Positions 1-9,280 are shown, numbered from the stretch's first letter. The stretch: 64,000 nucleotides of DNA from an uncultured Bacilli bacterium (GCA_934162265.1 CAKPHZ010000002.1:1-64000), one strand, 5' to 3'. The notes: generated by a model not told the origin, from the sequence alone. Translations and numbers: made by a program.

Positions 1-39
1 CTGGTATGACTCACTTTTATTTTAATAAAAATAGTGTAA

Positions 40-453
40 GTGATTTTACTCACCAACACTATTTATTATAGAACCTTTTTTTATGATAGAAGTAATATTG
101 TTGGTCAATCATTTGAAGGATATTATGATGCTTCTTCTGATAATGATAGCATTTCCGATAACGGTTTATCTTTATTAGAAGTGTTAGAAGATAAAAATAT
201 AAATATTGAAAACAAAGCTATTTTTCAATATGATTTTCTTCTTTTATTGAAGTATATGGATGATACTCTTTCCGAGCGAGAAAAAGATGTTCTTTTTAAG
301 AGAGCTGGATACCAAATTGAAAAACCAATGACTTTGCGTGAAATTGCTTGTGACTATGGTGTTACAACAGAAGCAATTCGCTTGGTAGAGAAAAAAGCAA
401 TCCATAAATTAACCAGAACAAAGAAAGGCAATTCATTTAACCCATATTGCTAA
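40..453 (+). CDS. Sigma-70-like factor, C-terminal region 4 (probably broken or 5'-partial)
   Basis: The last 60 residues look like sigma-70 region 4: an LSEREKDVLFKR stretch followed by a helix-turn-helix (LREIACDYGVTTEAIRLVEKKAIHKL) that would contact the -35 element. Just before it, NGLSLLEVLED resembles the acidic linker of primary-type sigma factors. The upstream part is not recognisable as regions 2 or 3. The GTG start follows an in-frame TAA directly and has no Shine-Dalgarno sequence. Another frame stays open from base 3 to 71. I therefore think this is the tail of a longer gene that begins before the window and has shifted frame near base 60. A short intact regulator is the alternative. 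Confidence 0.55.
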   Translation: MILLTNTIYYRTFFYDRSNIVGQSFEGYYDASSDNDSISDNGLSLLEVLEDKNINIENKAIFQYDFLLLLKYMDDTLSEREKDVLFKRAGYQIEKPMTLREIACDYGVTTEAIRLVEKKAIHKLTRTKKGNSFNPYC

Positions 454-513
454 TTTTTGATATTCTAGTGGACAATAAGCTCATCTATTTTTGATTTAAA
501 TATTTTAAAGTTA

Positions 514-542
514 TTGTAATTTTGAAAAAACTAGTGTATACT
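514..542 (+). promoter_or_regulatory. Promoter of sepF
   Basis: TTGTAA (514-519), a 17-base spacer and TATACT (537-542). The spacing is ideal for a housekeeping sigma-A promoter and it lies 30 bases before the sepF start. Confidence 0.65.
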
Positions 543-561
543 TATCATATGTTATGATAAG
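541..561 (+). promoter_or_regulatory. 9-bp hairpin at the sepF transcript 5' end
   Basis: CTTATCATA (541-549) and TATGATAAG (553-561) are perfect inverted complements around a 3-base loop. The right arm abuts the GGAGAGG ribosome binding site. As RNA it would form a hairpin at the very 5' end of the transcript; as DNA it could be an operator overlapping the -10 box. Confidence 0.45.
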
Positions 562-572
562 GAGAGGATACT

Positions 573-968
573 ATGGCTTTGAGTAAATTAAAAAAGATGA
601 TTGTAGATGAAATTGATGATGAAGAGGTAGAGGAATCTGAAAAGAGTGAAGATATGGTTAATCATGTAGGAACAGGAAAAATGATTTTATTAGAACCACG
701 TGCTTATTCTGAAAGTCAACAAATTGCCGATCACTTGAAGAAAAAAAATACTGTTGTCGTGAATATGAAGAGGGTAACACCCGATCAAGCCAAAAGAATT
801 GTAGATTTTTTAAGTGGTACAGTTTATGCTTTAGGAGGAGATTTACAAAAAATAGGTGCTGGTATTTTCTTATGTACACCTAAAAATGTAGATGTTGAGG
901 GGGCTATTACTGATGATGATGATAAGGGGAAGAAGGCTAAAAATAACGATATTGATTTAGATTGGTAG
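573..968 (+). CDS. sepF: SepF cell-division protein
   Basis: SepF tethers FtsZ to the membrane and helps align the division ring in Gram-positive bacteria. The protein has 131 residues, normal for the family. After an N-terminal basic/hydrophobic stretch ([13 protein letters not shown]) and an acidic linker comes the SepF core, with [18 protein letters not shown], the VVVNMKR strand, the [15 protein letters not shown] segment and the terminal [10 protein letters not shown] strand. The tail is acidic and lysine-rich. The start has a good GGAGAGG site. It sits 17 bases before a DivIVA-family gene, an arrangement also found in the ylm cluster of Bacillus, although the ylmG/ylmH genes are absent here. 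Confidence 0.95.
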   Translation: MALSKLKKMIVDEIDDEEVEESEKSEDMVNHVGTGKMILLEPRAYSESQQIADHLKKKNTVVVNMKRVTPDQAKRIVDFLSGTVYALGGDLQKIGAGIFLCTPKNVDVEGAITDDDDKGKKAKNNDIDLDW

Positions 969-985
969 AGGTTAGAGGGTGAATT

Positions 986-1405
986 ATGAAACGATTTAGC
1001 ATTGTGAATAATGGATATAACATAGAAGAAGTGAATCAATTTATTGATATGGTTATCAAAAAGTTGGAACGCTTGAGTGAAGATAATAATAATTATTTAA
1101 TGCAATTAGAGACTTTGAAAAAACAATCTAACCAAAATACTGATGTTAAAGTAGCAAAAGCTTTGATTGCAGCGCAAGAAACAACAGATAAAATGAAAGA
1201 ACTTGCTCGCACTGAGGCAGATTTAATTGTCAAAGAAGCAAAAGATAATGCCAGTGCTATTGTGCACGAAGCTTTAGTTTCGGCACAAAAAACTGAACAA
1301 GAGCTAGAAGTGTTGAAGAAAAGTTATAGTGTATATAAAACAAAAATGGAAAGTTTAATTAAGGGACAGCTTTCTTTGTTAGAGAAGAGTAATATTGAAG
1401 AATAA
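986..1405 (+). CDS. divIVA: DivIVA-family coiled-coil protein
   Basis: DivIVA proteins bind curved membrane at septa and poles and recruit division or cell-wall factors. The N-terminal part (FSIVNNGYNIEEVNQFIDMVIKKLERL, residues about 4-30) matches the DivIVA lipid-binding domain, and the rest is a continuous alpha-helical coiled coil rich in Ala, Glu and Lys. At 139 residues it is close to the usual length. GAGGG lies upstream of the ATG. It follows sepF by 17 bases and is probably co-transcribed with it. It could be a GpsB- or YlmF-associated paralogue, but the GYN motif and the neighbour favour DivIVA. Confidence 0.85.
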   Translation: MKRFSIVNNGYNIEEVNQFIDMVIKKLERLSEDNNNYLMQLETLKKQSNQNTDVKVAKALIAAQETTDKMKELARTEADLIVKEAKDNASAIVHEALVSAQKTEQELEVLKKSYSVYKTKMESLIKGQLSLLEKSNIEE

Positions 1406-1418
1406 TCTCTTCTTTTTT
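1383..1418 (+). terminator. Terminator of sepF-divIVA
   Basis: AGAAGAG (1383-1389) pairs with CTCTTCT (1407-1413) and a T-run follows. The left arm lies inside the end of divIVA. The loop is long (17 bases), so this is a modest terminator. Confidence 0.5.
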
Positions 1419-1419
1419 A

Positions 1420-1448
1420 TTAACTTTTTTTTAAATGTTTGGTACAAT
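1420..1448 (+). promoter_or_regulatory. Promoter of the cysteine desulfurase gene
   Basis: TTAACT (1420-1425), 17 bases, TACAAT (1443-1448). A transcript starting about 7 bases further on excludes the upstream ATG at 1435 as the start and supports 1474. Confidence 0.55.
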
Positions 1449-1473
1449 TGTAAAAGAAAGAAGGCAGAAGTTA

Positions 1474-2604
1474 ATGATATATTTAGATTACGCAGCAACA
1501 ACACCAGTGGATAGAAGAGTATTAAGCACTTTTAATAAAGTCTGTTTAGATTATCCTGGAAATAGTAATTCGTTACATAAACTAGGAATGGAAGCAAAAG
1601 AACTTGAAGATTATGCAACAGAGAGAATTAAGGAATTATTGAATTTAAAAAATGAAGAGATTATTTATACTAGTGGGGCTAGTGAGGCAAATAATCATGT
1701 AATTAAAGGAGTATGTTCTAAATATAAAAGTCGTGGCAAACATATTATTACTACCTTTTTGGAACATTCATCAGTTTTATCTACAGTAAATTATTTATCC
1801 AATCAAGGATTTATTGTCGATTATGTAAAAATTAAAGATGATGGTCAAGTAGATTTGGAACATTTAAAAAAATTATTAAATAATGATACGATTTTGGTTA
1901 GTATTTGTGCTGTTGATAGTGAACTTGGGATTAGGCAACCTATTGAAGAGATTTCTAAAATCGTTAGAGACTATCCAAAATGTTTCTTTCACGTTGATTG
2001 CACACAAGCAATAGGAAAAATTCCCCTTTGTTTTGATTTTATGGATTTTGCCACTTGTTCTGCACATAAGATTTATGGATTAAAAGGAATAGGATTATTG
2101 ATTAAAAAGAAAAATATTATGTTAGATAACCTTATTCATGGAGGAAAGTCTAGTACGGTTTATCGCAGCGGAACTCCAGCGCTACCGCTTATTGTTTCTA
2201 CTATGAAAGCACTTGAATTGATTATTCCTCATATTGAAGAAAATACTTCTTATGTTAAAGAGTTAAATCAAAGTATTTTGAATTTTTTCAAAAAGTATCC
2301 TTCTATTTTAGTTAATAGTACTTCAAATTCTGTTTACTCTACAATTAATATTAGTATTCCTAATATAAAGCCAGAAACCTTCATTCACGCAATGGATAAT
2401 TATGACATTTATATTTCTACAAAGAGTGCTTGTTCTAGCTCTAATACAATGTCTGATTCTGTATATGCTGTGACAAAGGATCGAGAAAGGGCTATGCATA
2501 GTATTCGAATTAGTCTATCATTTAAAACAACCAAAGAAGAAATAGAGAAGTTTTGTTCTTGTTTTGATGTTTGCTATCAGAGTTTAAATTTTAAGGAAAA
2601 ATAA
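1474..2604 (+). CDS. Cysteine desulfurase (NifS/IscS family, PLP-dependent)
   Basis: This enzyme removes sulfur from cysteine as an enzyme-bound persulfide for Fe-S clusters or tRNA thiolation. It has 376 residues. Visible signs are YLDYAATTP at the N-terminus, TSGASEANN (residues 67-74) in the cofactor pocket, EH (97-98) that stacks on the ring, the SAHK lysine (199) that binds PLP, and the catalytic cysteine (320) in STKSACSSS. I chose the ATG with AGAAGGCAG in front; an in-frame ATG 39 bases upstream lies within the promoter. No iscU or thiI is next to it, so the acceptor is unknown. The following gene starts one base after the stop, suggesting a shared transcript. Confidence 0.9.
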   Translation: MIYLDYAATTPVDRRVLSTFNKVCLDYPGNSNSLHKLGMEAKELEDYATERIKELLNLKNEEIIYTSGASEANNHVIKGVCSKYKSRGKHIITTFLEHSSVLSTVNYLSNQGFIVDYVKIKDDGQVDLEHLKKLLNNDTILVSICAVDSELGIRQPIEEISKIVRDYPKCFFHVDCTQAIGKIPLCFDFMDFATCSAHKIYGLKGIGLLIKKKNIMLDNLIHGGKSSTVYRSGTPALPLIVSTMKALELIIPHIEENTSYVKELNQSILNFFKKYPSILVNSTSNSVYSTINISIPNIKPETFIHAMDNYDIYISTKSACSSSNTMSDSVYAVTKDRERAMHSIRISLSFKTTKEEIEKFCSCFDVCYQSLNFKEK

Positions 2605-2605
2605 G

Positions 2606-3583
2606 ATGAAAAAGATTTTTATTCTTTTCTTTCTTCTACTTTGCCCATTGTCCTTTGTTTTTGCAGATACTAAAAATTCTGTCAATATTTATTTTTTTCA
2701 TTCTAATACTTGCTCTCACTGTAAAGCTGAAAATCGATTTTTAAAAAGTATAGAGAAGAAAAATAATTATATTCATGTTTATCGCTATGAAGTTCATGAG
2801 GAAAAAAATGCAGATAAAATAAAAACATTAGAAGATATTTATCAAATTCGCTTAGAAAATGTTCCTGTAACAGTTATTGGAGATACTATTTTTTATGGCT
2901 TTTCGGATGAGACAAGTGAAAATAAATTCTTAAGAGCAATTTCTTATTATTCTCTGTACGGATATCAAGATAAATTAGGCCATGCTCTTCAAGTAAAGAC
3001 ATTATCTAGTTATTCTTACTCCTTGGATAATCCTAGTTATTCCGATTATTTAGAAAAGATAAATATCAAAGTATTAGGAATTCTTCCTATTTTCACATTA
3101 GATAATTCAATGAATGCTAGTATCTTAGGTGTTTTGTCTGGTGTAAATGTTGTCTTTTTAGGTTCTTTAGTAATATTATTTCTTTTTCTTTCAAAAGTAA
3201 AAGAAAGCAAAATTAGGGTACTGATGACTAGTTATTACTTTTTGCTTTCTTATTTGGGTAATGTTTATTTAATTTACCCAGGAGTATGGTATTTTATCAT
3301 TTTGCTTTTTCTTTTTCTTACTTTTTCTTTTCTTTATTTAAAGAATAGAAAGCGAAATTTTTTGCTTTTTAATTTACTTTTATTATTGTCGCTTTTAGCC
3401 ACTATTTGTATTAAATTTTATTTTTCTTCTTTTATTGATATTTTTATGCAAATTTATCATTTGTATCAATTTACTGCCTTTGATTATTTTAGATATTTTC
3501 TTTGCTATTTCTTTCCTCTTTTTGTGATTTACTTGATTTTACTTTGCCTATTATTTTTACTAATTGATAAAAAATTTAGTTAG
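2606..3583 (+). CDS. Thioredoxin-fold membrane protein
   Basis: The 325-residue product begins with a signal peptide (hydrophobic to about residue 20, ending FVFADT). An extracytoplasmic thioredoxin-like domain follows, with the redox motif CSHC in SNTCSHCKAENRF and a cis-proline-like stretch ENVPVTVIG. From about residue 160 on there are six or so very hydrophobic helices. The domain order resembles proteins that pass reductant across the membrane, but I do not see the conserved cysteines of DsbD/CcdA in the helices. It directly follows the cysteine desulfurase and is likely in the same operon. The exact role is unknown. Confidence 0.7.
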   Translation: MKKIFILFFLLLCPLSFVFADTKNSVNIYFFHSNTCSHCKAENRFLKSIEKKNNYIHVYRYEVHEEKNADKIKTLEDIYQIRLENVPVTVIGDTIFYGFSDETSENKFLRAISYYSLYGYQDKLGHALQVKTLSSYSYSLDNPSYSDYLEKINIKVLGILPIFTLDNSMNASILGVLSGVNVVFLGSLVILFLFLSKVKESKIRVLMTSYYFLLSYLGNVYLIYPGVWYFIILLFLFLTFSFLYLKNRKRNFLLFNLLLLLSLLATICIKFYFSSFIDIFMQIYHLYQFTAFDYFRYFLCYFFPLFVIYLILLCLLFLLIDKKFS

Positions 3584-3630
3584 ATTTATTTCTAGCTTCT
3601 TTTTTATTTTAAAAAAGATTTAAAGAATTA

Positions 3631-3659
3631 TTGACTATGAGAAATGTTTTTGCTATTCT
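3631..3659 (+). promoter_or_regulatory. Promoter of rnr
   Basis: TTGACT (3631-3636), 17 bases, TATTCT (3654-3659). It lies in the 160-base gap before RNase R. Confidence 0.6.
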
Positions 3660-3752
3660 TTTATTAGGTAAATGATGTACATTTATGCTAAAAGTTTAAT
3701 AAAATACATAAGTTCCATAGAAGTATTTTATTGATAAAAAGAGGTGAGGATA

Positions 3753-5912
3753 ATGGAACAAGATATAATTAATTTGTTGTCTAATCCTAGTAGACCTTCA
3801 ATGAGTTCTATTGAGATTAATGATGCTTTGGGGTACAAGTCTATTGAGGATTATAAGACAGTGATGAAGTTGTTAGAAGAATTATGCACAAAAGGAATTC
3901 TTTATTATAGTGAAAAGAAACAAAAATATTTATTATTAAAAAATAGCCATTTAGTGAAAGGAAAGCTGTTGATGAATCCAAAAGGTTTTGGTTTCGTTGA
4001 GATTGGTGATGGAAAAAAAGATATTTATATTCATCGTGATAATTTAAATGGTGCTAGAAATTTAGATACAGTTTTAATTGAATTGATTGGAGATAAAACG
4101 GAAGGAAGAGTTCATAGTATTTTAGAGAGAAATATGGAAGATTTCGTTGGTACGGTTTATTTTAAAGATGGGAAATGTATGGTTCATCCTGACAAAAAAA
4201 ATTTACTTGATATTGAGATTATGAAAGAATGCCAAAGGGGACTTGTTGATGGACATAAGGTTGTCGTAGCACCAGTTGATGGAAATCGATATTTGGGTAG
4301 CATTACGCATGTCATTGGACATAAAAATGATGTTGGGGTAGATATTCTATCTTTTGTTTATGAAAATCATTTTAAACCTCAGTTTCCAGAAGAAGTATTA
4401 GATTCAATTAAAGATTTACCAGACAATATTGAGAACGAAAATTTAAATGGTCGTCTTGATTTAAGAAATAGAGTTATTTTTACCATTGATGGAGATGATA
4501 CAAAAGATATTGATGATGCGGTTAGTATTTTGAAAAATGATGATGGTACCTTTGAACTTGGTGTTCATATCGCAGACGTTAGTCATTATGTAAAACCAGA
4601 TACCTTACTAGACAAAGAAGCTTATGAAAGAGGAACTAGTGTTTATTTGGTAGATAGAGTAATTCCGATGTTACCTCACCGATTATCAAATGGAATTTGT
4701 TCTTTAAATCCAAATGTTGATCGACTTTCAATGTCTTGTATTATGAAAATTGACTCAACAGGTAAGATTATTTCTCGTTGGATTGGGGAATCTGTTATTC
4801 GTAGTAGAATCCAAATGACTTATAATAAGGTTAATGATATTTTAGACAAAGGAATCATTGATGAAGCTTATCAACCATTCGCTGATGATTTAAGAATAAT
4901 GCGACATGTATCAGATTTGTTAAGACAAAGAATGGTTAGACGAGGCTACATTGAATTTCATAGTAATGAAGCAAAAATTATTGTTGATGATGCTGGAAAA
5001 CCAGTTGATATTCGTTTGAGAAATGAAGGAACGGGAGAAAATATGATAGAGAACTTTATGGTTGCCGCAAATGAAACGGTTGCTAGTTCTATATTCTATC
5101 AACAATTACCTGGAATTTATCGTGTTCATAGCAAGCCTGATGAGAAGAGGTTGAATAGTTTCTTCTGTTTCTTAGCTTCTCGTGGATATAAAGTAAATGG
5201 AAAGAAGAAAAATATTACAGCAAGAGATTTACAAAATGTCTTAAAGCAATTAGAAGATAAACCAGATGCAAAAATCCTTAATGATTTAGCCATTAGAAGT
5301 CAAGCTAAAGCGGTTTATTCAGATACCAATATTGGTCATTTTGGCCTTGGTAGTAAGTGCTATGCACATTTTACTTCCCCTATTAGAAGGTATCCAGATT
5401 TGATTTTACATCGCTTAGTAAAAGACTATCAATATCATTATTCTCCAGAAGTGATTGAATATTGGAATAAAAATTTATCAATTATGGCGCTTCATTGTTC
5501 AGAAAAAGAACAAGATGCTGTTAAGTGTGAAAGAGATGTTGATGATATGAAGAAAGCTGAATATATGGAAAGTCATATTGGAGAAACATTTACAGGAGTT
5601 ATTTCTGGTGTACAAGAGTTTGGTGTTTTTGTTGAACTTCCTAATACAGTAGAAGGTCTTGCTAGAATAGAAGATATGCCTCGTGGAGGATATCACTACA
5701 TCGAAGATGCAATGTGTTTAATGAACGGAAAAACCAAAGATAAATTTGGATTTGGAGATGAAGTTATTGTTCAAGTAACTAAGGCTTGTAAGGAAAACTC
5801 TATGATCGATTTTAAGATTTTAGGAAAAGTGAAAGAAAAAGGGAATGAAAATAGTCAAGATTTGGATGAAAAATCAGATTCTAAGAAATATATTTTGAAA
5901 AAGAATAAATAG
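3753..5912 (+). CDS. rnr: Ribonuclease R (3'-5' exoribonuclease)
   Basis: RNase R degrades structured RNA processively from the 3' end and takes part in mRNA decay and ribosome quality control. About 719 residues, with an N-terminal winged-helix region, two cold-shock domains (KGFGFVEIGDGKKDIYIHRDN), the RNB catalytic domain with TIDGDDTKDIDDAVS holding the metal-binding aspartates, and a C-terminal S1 domain (GVISGVQEFGVFVEL). The tail is lysine-rich. The AGGTGAGG site fits the ATG nine bases after an in-frame GTG. The common neighbours secG and smpB are missing; CapA-like genes follow eight bases later. Confidence 0.95.
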   Translation: MEQDIINLLSNPSRPSMSSIEINDALGYKSIEDYKTVMKLLEELCTKGILYYSEKKQKYLLLKNSHLVKGKLLMNPKGFGFVEIGDGKKDIYIHRDNLNGARNLDTVLIELIGDKTEGRVHSILERNMEDFVGTVYFKDGKCMVHPDKKNLLDIEIMKECQRGLVDGHKVVVAPVDGNRYLGSITHVIGHKNDVGVDILSFVYENHFKPQFPEEVLDSIKDLPDNIENENLNGRLDLRNRVIFTIDGDDTKDIDDAVSILKNDDGTFELGVHIADVSHYVKPDTLLDKEAYERGTSVYLVDRVIPMLPHRLSNGICSLNPNVDRLSMSCIMKIDSTGKIISRWIGESVIRSRIQMTYNKVNDILDKGIIDEAYQPFADDLRIMRHVSDLLRQRMVRRGYIEFHSNEAKIIVDDAGKPVDIRLRNEGTGENMIENFMVAANETVASSIFYQQLPGIYRVHSKPDEKRLNSFFCFLASRGYKVNGKKKNITARDLQNVLKQLEDKPDAKILNDLAIRSQAKAVYSDTNIGHFGLGSKCYAHFTSPIRRYPDLILHRLVKDYQYHYSPEVIEYWNKNLSIMALHCSEKEQDAVKCERDVDDMKKAEYMESHIGETFTGVISGVQEFGVFVELPNTVEGLARIEDMPRGGYHYIEDAMCLMNGKTKDKFGFGDEVIVQVTKACKENSMIDFKILGKVKEKGNENSQDLDEKSDSKKYILKKNK

Positions 5913-5920
5913 GTGTAGAG

Positions 5921-7168
5921 ATGCGAAGAAGAAAGAAAAAGTTAAAGTTAGGTAATATTTTTATTGCAGTTAGTTTAGTTATTTTGTTTTCTTTGGTTTT
6001 GATTTATTTTCTTTGTGGTCCTAGTTCTAAAAATTTACAGCAAGAAGGAAAAAAAGATAATAAATTGCAAGAAAATAAAGAAGAAAAAGAGCAAGAATAT
6101 CAGGCATCTATGGTTATGGTAGGAGATAATTTAATTCATTCTAGTATTTATAAAGATGCTAGTGATGGAAAGGGTGGCTACGATTTTCGAAAGATGTATG
6201 AGTTGGTAAAGCCTATTATTCAAAAATATGATATTGCTTACTATAATCAAGAAACTGTGCTTGGGGGAAAGGAACTTGGTGTGAGTGATTATCCTACTTT
6301 TAATTCTCCTCAAGAGGTTGGAGATGCGATGATTGATGCTGGATTTAATTTGGTTTCTCTTGCTAGTAATCATACGATGGATTCTGGGGAGAAGGCTATT
6401 TTGGCATCAAGGGAGTATTGGGATAGTAAGAGTGATGTTTTGGCTGTTGGTAGTTATTCTAGTACTGATGATCGAGATAAGGTTCGGATTGTTACAAAGA
6501 ATAATATTCGTTATACAATGTTAAATTATACTTATGGGACAAATGGAATAAGTGTTCCTAGTGGAAAAGAATACTTAGTTAATGTTTGGCCTACTAATTT
6601 AGAAATAAATGATGTAGAGAAAGATACACAATATCAAGAATATAAAAAACAAGTAAAGAAGGATATTGAGCAAGTTAGAGATAGTGTAGATGTTTTAATG
6701 GTAGCGATGCATTGGGGAGTAGAATATACAGATGAGGCTACAGAATATGAAAAGGATATGGCTTCTTATTTGGCAAGTTTAGGTGTAGATATTATTATTG
6801 GTGCTCATCCTCATGTTATTCAGCCAGTTACTTGGATTGATAAGACTTTAGTAATTTATTCTTTAGGTAATTTTATTTCGGCTCAGTATCAGACTGATGA
6901 TTATAATAAGATGGTTGGTTTGATGACTAGTTTAGAGATAAAAAAGAAAGTAAAAGGGAAAGATGTAACGATTAGTATTTCTAATGTTGATAATGATTTG
7001 GTATATACTTATTATAAGAATTGGCGAGGATTTAAAGTTGTTCCATTTTCTAGTTCGGAGATTGCTAATTATTTGCCTGATTATAAAAGGGTTCATGATA
7101 AATATGCTAAGGTGGTAAAGAAATATGATAATAATATTTCGGTAAAACCTGCTTATGGAGAAGAATAA
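5921..7168 (+). CDS. CapA-like membrane-anchored metallophosphoesterase-fold protein, copy 1
   Basis: The product has 415 residues. A basic N-terminus and one membrane helix (about residues 12-33) precede a charged linker and an extracytoplasmic CapA/PgsA-type domain. Metal-site motifs are visible in order: MVMVGDNLIH, YYNQET, LASNHTMD, AMHWGVEY and GAHPHVIQP. Family members take part in poly-gamma-glutamate capsule synthesis, but no capB or capC ligase lies nearby, so the polymer is unknown. Its stop overlaps the ATG of a close paralogue (TAATG), so the two are translated together. Residues around WDSKSDVLAVGSYSSTDD are nearly identical in both, indicating recent duplication or gene conversion. 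Confidence 0.85.
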   Translation: MRRRKKKLKLGNIFIAVSLVILFSLVLIYFLCGPSSKNLQQEGKKDNKLQENKEEKEQEYQASMVMVGDNLIHSSIYKDASDGKGGYDFRKMYELVKPIIQKYDIAYYNQETVLGGKELGVSDYPTFNSPQEVGDAMIDAGFNLVSLASNHTMDSGEKAILASREYWDSKSDVLAVGSYSSTDDRDKVRIVTKNNIRYTMLNYTYGTNGISVPSGKEYLVNVWPTNLEINDVEKDTQYQEYKKQVKKDIEQVRDSVDVLMVAMHWGVEYTDEATEYEKDMASYLASLGVDIIIGAHPHVIQPVTWIDKTLVIYSLGNFISAQYQTDDYNKMVGLMTSLEIKKKVKGKDVTISISNVDNDLVYTYYKNWRGFKVVPFSSSEIANYLPDYKRVHDKYAKVVKKYDNNISVKPAYGEE

Positions 7169-8379
7169 TGAGAAAAATAAGAAATAAGAAAAAGAAAAAA
7201 TTTATCGTTTTAGTTCTTCTTTTCTTTATTTCTCTTTTTACTTTTGGAGGAGTAGTTCTTTATCAGTATTTTCCTGTTTTTGAACAAAAGAAAACAATAA
7301 AAAAGGAAAAAAATACTTCTAAAGAAAATAAGAAGAGTATAGAGAAATTATCTATGGTTATGGTAGGAGATAATTTAATTCATGATAAGATATATTGGGA
7401 TGCTAAGAATGAGGGTGGTTATGATTTTAAGCCTATTTTTAGGGAAATTAAACCTATTATTCAAAAATATGATATTGCTTATTATAATCAAGAGACAATT
7501 TTAGGAGGATCAGATATTGGGGTTTCTAGTTATCCTGCATTTAATAGTCCTTATGAAGTAGGAGACGCGATGATTGATACTGGATTTAATTTAGTTTCTC
7601 TTGCTACTAATCATACAATGGATAGAGGAGAGAGGGCAATTTTAAATTCTAGGAAGTACTGGGATAGTAAGAGTGATGTTTTGGCTGTTGGAAGTTATTC
7701 TAGTACGGATGATCGAAATAAGATTCGGATTGTTACCAAAAATAATATTCGTTATACCATGTTAAATTATACATATGGAACGAATGGAATAAGTGTTCCT
7801 AGTGGAAAAGAATACTTAGTTAATATTTGGCCTGTTACTGGGAATAATCCTGATACAGATACTTTGTACCAAGAATATAAAAGTCAGGTAAAAAAAGACG
7901 TTGAACAGGTTAGGGATAAAGTTGATTTACTTATTGTTGCAATGCACTGGGGTGTGGAATATCAGGATATGCCTAATCGTTATCAGGAAGATATGGCTTC
8001 TTATTTAGCTAGTTTAGGAGTAAATATTATTATTGGTACCCATCCACATGTTATTCAGCCAGTTACTTGGATTAATCAAACTTTAGTGATTTATTCGCTT
8101 GGTAATTTCTTATCTGCTCATGAAGTAGTTAATTTGTCTAACCGAGTTGGTTTGATGAGTATGGTTGACATTTATAAAGAAAATGATAAAATAATATTAA
8201 AGAATTTACATAACGAGTTATTGTATACTTATTATAATTCTTCTTATCAAGATTTTTTAATTATTCCTTTTTCTTCTATGGAAGAGAAGTATTTAAGTAA
8301 TTATCGTGAAGTATATTCTAAATATAAAGGAATAGTTCAAGCATTAGATAAGAATATATTTGTTCAGTCACTGGATTAA
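7168..8379 (+). CDS. CapA-like membrane-anchored protein, copy 2
   Basis: This 403-residue paralogue has the same plan as the gene before it: basic start, membrane helix (about residues 13-35), lysine-rich linker, then the CapA domain with MVMVGDNLIH, YYNQET, LATNHTMD, AMHWGVEY and GTHPHVIQP. It is most similar to copy 1 in the middle (the GTNGISVPSGKEYLVN segment is identical) and least similar in the first 80 and last 60 residues. The start codon overlaps the previous stop. All presumed metal ligands are kept, so neither copy looks decayed. The substrate is unknown. Confidence 0.85.
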   Translation: MRKIRNKKKKKFIVLVLLFFISLFTFGGVVLYQYFPVFEQKKTIKKEKNTSKENKKSIEKLSMVMVGDNLIHDKIYWDAKNEGGYDFKPIFREIKPIIQKYDIAYYNQETILGGSDIGVSSYPAFNSPYEVGDAMIDTGFNLVSLATNHTMDRGERAILNSRKYWDSKSDVLAVGSYSSTDDRNKIRIVTKNNIRYTMLNYTYGTNGISVPSGKEYLVNIWPVTGNNPDTDTLYQEYKSQVKKDVEQVRDKVDLLIVAMHWGVEYQDMPNRYQEDMASYLASLGVNIIIGTHPHVIQPVTWINQTLVIYSLGNFLSAHEVVNLSNRVGLMSMVDIYKENDKIILKNLHNELLYTYYNSSYQDFLIIPFSSMEEKYLSNYREVYSKYKGIVQALDKNIFVQSLD

Positions 8380-8391
8380 GGAAGAGGTGTT

Positions 8392-9279
8392 ATGATGGAA
8401 GAAGAAAGAGAAGAAATTAAGACAACAAATATTAATAATAACCCAAGAAGGCAACAATTAATAGAAGAAAATTATAGAAGAGAAAGACAACAAGAACTGG
8501 CAAAGGAGAAAAAAAGAAAGGCGATTCAAAGGAAACGCAACAAGAAAAAAATTAAGAGAGCTATTTTTATTGCTGCCATTGCCACAATAGCTATTGGAGG
8601 ACTTAATTATGCTTATAAAAAAGTTACACGTGATCCACTCGAGGTAGCTTCTAGTAATGTTCAAAAACATATCGGTAAATTTTATGATAAAGAGGGAGAA
8701 ATTATTACCGAATATGAAGAAGAAGCAGACGCCTTAGAACAAGAATTGCAATACAATGAACAGAGTAGTAATAGTAAATTATCTTCTGTTGCTGATGATA
8801 CACAAGAAAAGATAGATGTTCAAATTTCTAAATTAGCGGATAAGATGATAAAAGATTTTGATGGTTTAAGTTCTACAGAAGTGAAAACTTCTTGTTTAAA
8901 GAGAACGGATGATAAAGAAAATTATTTTTATAACTTTTCTCTTTATCATAAGAAGAGTGTTATTTTAAATTGGCTAAATCAATATTTTGATTATTCTCAA
9001 GTTGAGAATGTTTATGATAGTTTATCTGAAGAAGAAGTTAATGCTTTAATTGCTTTTACTACTTATGATAGTATTGAAAACTGGAAAGGTGGCTCAGATA
9101 ATAAAGGAGCTTTTCTTAGAAGATTTGGGTTTACCTCTGACCAAAGTGATGAAGAAAAATTAGAAATCGCAAAAAAGATTGTTTCTGATGTTTCTTTTAA
9201 GGTTGCTAAAGAGAGTTTGTCACAGCAATTAGGACAATCTTTAGATATAGAAGCAAAAAGTGTAGGAAAGGGTAGATAA
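8392..9279 (+). CDS. Unknown single-pass membrane protein
   Basis: I do not recognise this 295-residue protein. The first 54 residues are extremely charged (many Arg, Lys, Glu and Gln), probably a cytoplasmic helix. One membrane helix follows (AIFIAAIATIAIGG, about residues 56-70), then an outer domain of about 220 residues with an acidic region and a helical C-terminal half. Two adjacent ATG codons follow an AGGAAGAGGTG site, so either could be the start. It lies 12 bases after the CapA pair and one base before the next gene, so an operon with them is likely. Confidence 0.6.
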   Translation: MMEEEREEIKTTNINNNPRRQQLIEENYRRERQQELAKEKKRKAIQRKRNKKKIKRAIFIAAIATIAIGGLNYAYKKVTRDPLEVASSNVQKHIGKFYDKEGEIITEYEEEADALEQELQYNEQSSNSKLSSVADDTQEKIDVQISKLADKMIKDFDGLSSTEVKTSCLKRTDDKENYFYNFSLYHKKSVILNWLNQYFDYSQVENVYDSLSEEEVNALIAFTTYDSIENWKGGSDNKGAFLRRFGFTSDQSDEEKLEIAKKIVSDVSFKVAKESLSQQLGQSLDIEAKSVGKGR

Positions 9280-9280
9280 G

